Source: an uncultured Oscillospiraceae bacterium
Lineage (GTDB): Bacteria; Bacillota; Clostridia; Oscillospirales; Ruminococcaceae
Reading direction: 5' to 3'
Length of the DNA stretch: 64,000 nt
Assembly (NCBI GenBank): GCA_934465295.1
Contig: CAKSKU010000001.1
Location: forward strand, 62,001 to 126,000
Shown: positions 61,565 to 64,000 of the stretch, piece by piece
How the letters are laid out: every line of letters begins with the position of its first letter
Numbering within the stretch: position 1 is the first letter of the stretch
Position numbers and translations under genes: made by a program
Notes under the pieces: model-generated
The model's database searches: none
The model's input: only the letters and a program-made list of their open reading frames with translations
What the model was told of the DNA's origin: nothing

Positions 61565-61593
61565 ATTGTATAACAAGAGCAGTCACTTGTCAA
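61565..61593 (-). promoter_or_regulatory. Sigma-A promoter of the GH25 gene
   Basis: On the minus strand TTGACA (61593-61588), a 17-base spacer and TACAAT (61570-61565), about 58 bases before the start codon. Confidence 0.85.
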
Positions 61594-61699
61594 CAAAATA
61601 TTTTATTTTTTTACAGGTATTTTTTGTTATGTCATTTTGCCGTCTGTTTCATATAATGAAAAAGGAAGTGATAAAACAAAAAAGAAAAGAGGAGCTGCT

Positions 61700-61891
61700 A
61701 TGGATAAAAACTATAAAAATGAAACAAGCCTTTTCCCGGAGGATACTCCGCTGGCAATGTGCTATGTTCCGTTTCAGAAATACGGTGAGACCTACGCTGA
61801 AAATATTGCTCTTGAAAAAGGAACTGTCTTTCCTGAGCTTTATTTTCCGTTTTTAGGCGACGGAGGTGACTGCGATGAGATGTGCAGGTAA
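61700..61891 (+). CDS. cotJA: Spore coat associated protein CotJA
   Basis: A 63-residue protein: PEDTPLAMCYVPFQKYG and an acidic C-terminus GDGGDCDEMC mark CotJA. GGAG lies 5 bases before the ATG at 61700; earlier in-frame codons (61637) and an overlapping frame from 61566 lack a site. A CATATAAT word at 61650-61657 resembles the -10 of mother-cell sporulation promoters (sigma-E), but I found no good -35 match. The gene heads cotJA-cotJB-cotJC, with cotJB overlapping its end. Confidence 0.88.
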   Translation: MDKNYKNETSLFPEDTPLAMCYVPFQKYGETYAENIALEKGTVFPELYFPFLGDGGDCDEMCR

Positions 61892-62129
61892 TCTTTTAAA
61901 GGTCATACAGATGTATGATTTCTATCTTTATGACCTGAATTTATTCCTTGATACTCACCCGAATGACAAAAATGCTCTGGCAAAGTTCAACGAGATCAAG
62001 GAGCGCAGAAAGAAAGCCATTGAAGCATATAACGAAAAATACGGTCCGCTTACTGCACGTCAGAATAATTCCGATGAGCATTTTTATTGGACTGACGACC
62101 CGTGGCCGTGGGAAAGGAGTGCTAACTGA
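61875..62129 (+). CDS. cotJB: Spore coat protein CotJB
   Basis: An 84-residue, mostly helical protein with the CotJB features KVIQMYDFYLYDLNLFLDTHP and the C-terminal DPWPWE motif. The ATG at 61875 lies 8 bases after GGAGG (61862-61866); a GTG at 61866 is inside that site. It overlaps cotJA by 17 bases and cotJC by one base, so the three products are made together in the mother cell (known for Bacillus, inferred here). Confidence 0.9.
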   Translation: MRCAGNLLKVIQMYDFYLYDLNLFLDTHPNDKNALAKFNEIKERRKKAIEAYNEKYGPLTARQNNSDEHFYWTDDPWPWERSAN

Positions 62130-62740
62130 TGTGGGCTTATGAAAAGAAACTGCAATATCCCGTCAATATCAAAAACCCCAATCCCAAGCTTGCACAGCTC
62201 ATTATAACGCAATTGGGCGGTCCTGACGGCGAAACAGGTGCGGCAATGAGATATCTTTCTCAGCGTTATTCCATGCCATACAGCAAGGTCAAAGCTACCC
62301 TGACCGATATCGGCACTGAGGAGCTCGGACACATGGAGATCGTTTCCGCTATCGTTTATCAGCTTACACGAAACCTTACCCCGGCTCAGATAAAGGAAAG
62401 CGGTTTTGACAAATATTTTGTTGACCATACAACGGGAATATATCCTATCGCCGCATCGGGAACGCCTTTTTCGGCAACTACATTTCAGGCAACGGGTGAT
62501 GTTATTGCCGATCTTACGGAAGACCTTGCCGCAGAGCAGAAAGCTCGTCTGACCTACGATAATATTTTGCGGCTTGCCGATGACAATGACGTAAAAGACC
62601 CGATACGTTTTTTAAGACAGCGTGAGCTTGTTCATTTCCAACGTTTCGGCGAAAGCTTAAGAATAACGCAGGATAATCTCAATTCCAAGAACTTTTACGC
62701 ATTTAATCCTGCATTTGATAAGATATCAGCGAAAAAATGA
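62129..62740 (+). CDS. cotJC: Spore coat protein CotJC, manganese-catalase family
   Basis: The 203-residue protein belongs to the dimanganese-catalase (ferritin-like) family. The metal-binding four-helix residues lie in AMRYLSQRYSM, the TDIGTEELGHMEIVSAIVYQL motif, LAAEQKARLTYDNIL and LRQRELVHFQRFGE. It may protect spores from peroxide. The start overlaps the cotJB stop by one base. The terminator at 62750 ends the operon. Confidence 0.94.
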   Translation: MWAYEKKLQYPVNIKNPNPKLAQLIITQLGGPDGETGAAMRYLSQRYSMPYSKVKATLTDIGTEELGHMEIVSAIVYQLTRNLTPAQIKESGFDKYFVDHTTGIYPIAASGTPFSATTFQATGDVIADLTEDLAAEQKARLTYDNILRLADDNDVKDPIRFLRQRELVHFQRFGESLRITQDNLNSKNFYAFNPAFDKISAKK

Positions 62741-62749
62741 TCCTAATTA

Positions 62750-62782
62750 TGCATGGCACGGGGGTGTCATGCAGTTTTTTTG
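62750..62782 (+). terminator. Terminator of the cotJ operon
   Basis: TGCATGGCAC (62750-62759) pairs with GTGTCATGCA (62764-62773) over 10 bp including one G-U pair, with a GGGG loop and a following run of seven T. Confidence 0.92.
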
Positions 62783-62802
62783 CTCAAAATCATAATATTC
62801 AC

Positions 62803-62831
62803 TTGCAATATGTCAAAAAATGCTGTAAAAT
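62803..62831 (+). promoter_or_regulatory. Sigma-A promoter of the ComEA-like gene
   Basis: TTGCAA (62803-62808), a 17-base spacer and TAAAAT (62826-62831), about 32 bases before the start codon. Confidence 0.82.
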
Positions 62832-62862
62832 ATATGTATTAAAGCAAAAGCGGTGATATGTT

Positions 62863-63348
62863 GTGATAAAATCTTTTATAAAAGCTGCTGCGGCAGTCTT
62901 ATCGGTATTTGCATTTGTCTTTGTAATATCTCTGTATGATTCCGAAAAGTTCGCAGAGCCTATCATCGGATATTCCGAAGCGGTAACTCAGATACCGCTT
63001 GACAGTATGTGGCAGGAAACCGAGCCGATACCCGAAACACAGGCGGTCACAACAGTTTCTTCCGAGACCGCACAGCAGGAAAGCTATATTCCCGACACTG
63101 TTACAGCCGAACAGCAGACACACATATCCGAAGCTCCTGCGGAAACAGCCGAACCAAACGGACTCATCAACATTAATACTGCGACTGCTGACGAATTGAA
63201 GCAGCTAAACGGTATCGGAGATGTAATTGCCGCACGGATAGTTGAATATGCCCAGACAGTCGGATTTAAAACCATAGAGGACATCAAAAATGTCAAAGGC
63301 ATAGGCGACAAAAAATTTGAAAATATAAAGGATAAGATCACTGTTTGA
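62863..63348 (+). CDS. ComEA-like DNA-binding helix-hairpin-helix protein
   Basis: The 161-residue protein has an N-terminal membrane segment (about 5-26), a Thr/Glu/Gln-rich extracellular stalk (about 45-98) and a C-terminal double helix-hairpin-helix (LININTATADELKQLNGIGD, then IEDIKNVKGIGDKKF). ComEA binds incoming DNA in natural competence. The SLBB domain seen in some ComEA proteins is absent. The start is a GTG with only a weak ribosome site (GGTGATA). No other com genes are in the window. Confidence 0.82.
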   Translation: MIKSFIKAAAAVLSVFAFVFVISLYDSEKFAEPIIGYSEAVTQIPLDSMWQETEPIPETQAVTTVSSETAQQESYIPDTVTAEQQTHISEAPAETAEPNGLININTATADELKQLNGIGDVIAARIVEYAQTVGFKTIEDIKNVKGIGDKKFENIKDKITV

Positions 63349-63369
63349 AGCGGCGGTCTTATTTTTTTA
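63333..63369 (+). terminator. Terminator after the ComEA-like gene
   Basis: TAAGATC (63333-63339) pairs with GGTCTTA (63355-63361), then seven T. The left arm lies within the gene's last codons. Confidence 0.6.
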
Positions 63370-63381
63370 TGTCATCTGCTG

Positions 63382-63410
63382 TTGCAAAATACTTTGTAAT
63401 GTGATATAAT
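63382..63410 (+). promoter_or_regulatory. Sigma-A promoter of recD2
   Basis: TTGCAA (63382-63387), a 17-base spacer and TATAAT (63405-63410), about 37 bases before the start codon. Confidence 0.82.
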
Positions 63411-63447
63411 GAAATATAAGTTTGTTAATGATTGGGTGTTTAGCGCA

Positions 63448-64000
63448 ATGGACGAAAACCAGGGAATAATAATAGAGGGTTCTGTCGATCAGATATTGTT
63501 TTCAAATCCGTCAAACGGATATGCTGTTGTCGGTCTTTCGACTGATGAGGGCATTATTGTTGTCACGGGCGAACTTGGAAACGTTGAGGAAGGCGAGCTT
63601 CTTTCCGTTACAGGAAAATATGTAAATCACCCACGCTATGGAACGCAGTTCAGCGCAGACGTCTGCGAAAGAAAGCTTCCCGAAACCTCGGCAGCTATAC
63701 TGAAATATCTCTCATCGGGAGTAATAAAGGGCATCGGTCCGACGCTTGCAAAGAGGATAGTTGAAAAATTCGGAGACAACACTCTTGATATATTTGAAAA
63801 TGATCCCGAACGCCTTAAGGAAGTAAAGGGCTTTACGCCGCAAAAAGCTGAAGAAGCAGCGATAGAGTTCAAGCGCATATACGGCATACGGACGCTTATG
63901 ATCTTTCTCTCACAATATGGTATAAGCCCATCATTTGCGGTCAAGGCATGGAAAAGGTGGGGGCAGTATGCTGTTGACGTTATAAAGGAAAATCCCTATG
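63448..64000 (+). CDS. recD2: RecD2-type ATP-dependent DNA helicase (3' truncated by window edge)
   Basis: The frame is open from ATG 63448 to the end of the window, about 184 codons. It starts with the RecD2 N-terminal domain (GSVDQILFSNPSNGYAVVGL, then VTGKYVNHPRYGTQF) followed by helix-hairpin-helix signatures (SGVIKGIGPTLAKRIVEKFG, LKEVKGFTPQKAEEA), ahead of the helicase motor domains that lie outside. A GTG at 63436 is an alternative start; neither has a clear ribosome site. RecD2 works in DNA repair without RecBC. Confidence 0.9.
   Translation, partial: MDENQGIIIEGSVDQILFSNPSNGYAVVGLSTDEGIIVVTGELGNVEEGELLSVTGKYVNHPRYGTQFSADVCERKLPETSAAILKYLSSGVIKGIGPTLAKRIVEKFGDNTLDIFENDPERLKEVKGFTPQKAEEAAIEFKRIYGIRTLMIFLSQYGISPSFAVKAWKRWGQYAVDVIKENPY

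Noticed and set aside
61566..61856. 96-codon frame overlapping cotJA
   Set aside because: It is in another frame from cotJA, is Lys/Phe-rich and lacks a ribosome site; the cotJA frame has family motifs.

Overview
The window reads as chromosomal core DNA of a spore-forming Clostridia member, most likely a Ruminococcus-like Ruminococcaceae. This is inferred from gene content, not from a search. The pointers are PolC-type DNA polymerase III, SepF/DivIVA division genes, the miaB-ricA-mutS-mutL-miaA-hfq order, a CotJ spore-coat cluster, a mevalonate-independent isoprenoid pathway, and dense operons with strong AGGAGG-type ribosome sites and textbook sigma-A promoters. I see no rRNA, tRNA, CRISPR array, insertion sequence or prophage.

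Layout. 1-730: end of a beta-lactamase-fold serine hydrolase. 780-4360 (minus): preQ1/queuosine precursor operon queD-queE-folE-(P-loop kinase)-queC-queF behind a preQ1-I type riboswitch and an attenuator. 4400-5226: membrane-anchored protein that looks like an SGNH hydrolase without its catalytic residues. 5261-16001: pyrH-frr-uppS-cdsA-dxr-rseP-ispG-polC, joining UMP supply, ribosome recycling, isoprenoid/lipid synthesis and replication. 16085-23136: histidine operon hisZ-G-D-C-B-H-F-I-E, without hisA or a histidinol-phosphatase, behind a promoter covered by a perfect palindrome. 23137-24232: unexplained leader and a Cys-rich protein. 24258-32179: tRNA modification, mismatch repair and hfq.

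32201-36150: a HlyD-like protein and the yggS-sepF-ylmH-divIVA division cluster. 36212-45201: ileS, lspA, rluD, a Cof-type phosphatase, a split transketolase and ligA. 45267-47620 (minus): self-contained padR-DUF1700-DUF4097-PspC envelope-stress-like operon with a palindromic operator. 47693-50734: ABC-F ATPase and an AT-rich DUF4259-like orphan. 50735-56523: leucine/valine genes leuC-leuD-leuB, a divergent LysR regulator and ilvB. 56606-61593: a small membrane protein, an EAL-HDOD protein, a HAD phosphatase coupled to a NYN-LOTUS protein, and a secreted GH25 lysozyme. 61700-62740: cotJA-cotJB-cotJC. 62803-64000: a ComEA-like protein and the start of recD2.

No dramatic new defence or mobile system is visible. 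The most rewarding items are regulatory (his palindrome, PadR palindrome, face-to-face leuC/lysR promoters, a hairpin abutting the lspA start codon, a hairpin sequence shared by two loci, the 23137-23304 leader) and a few odd proteins (the kinase in the queuosine operon, the degenerate SGNH protein, HisI with a changed metal motif, the Cys-rich protein, NYN-LOTUS). Many starts were moved downstream of the longest open frame where a ribosome site decides the matter; each case is stated.
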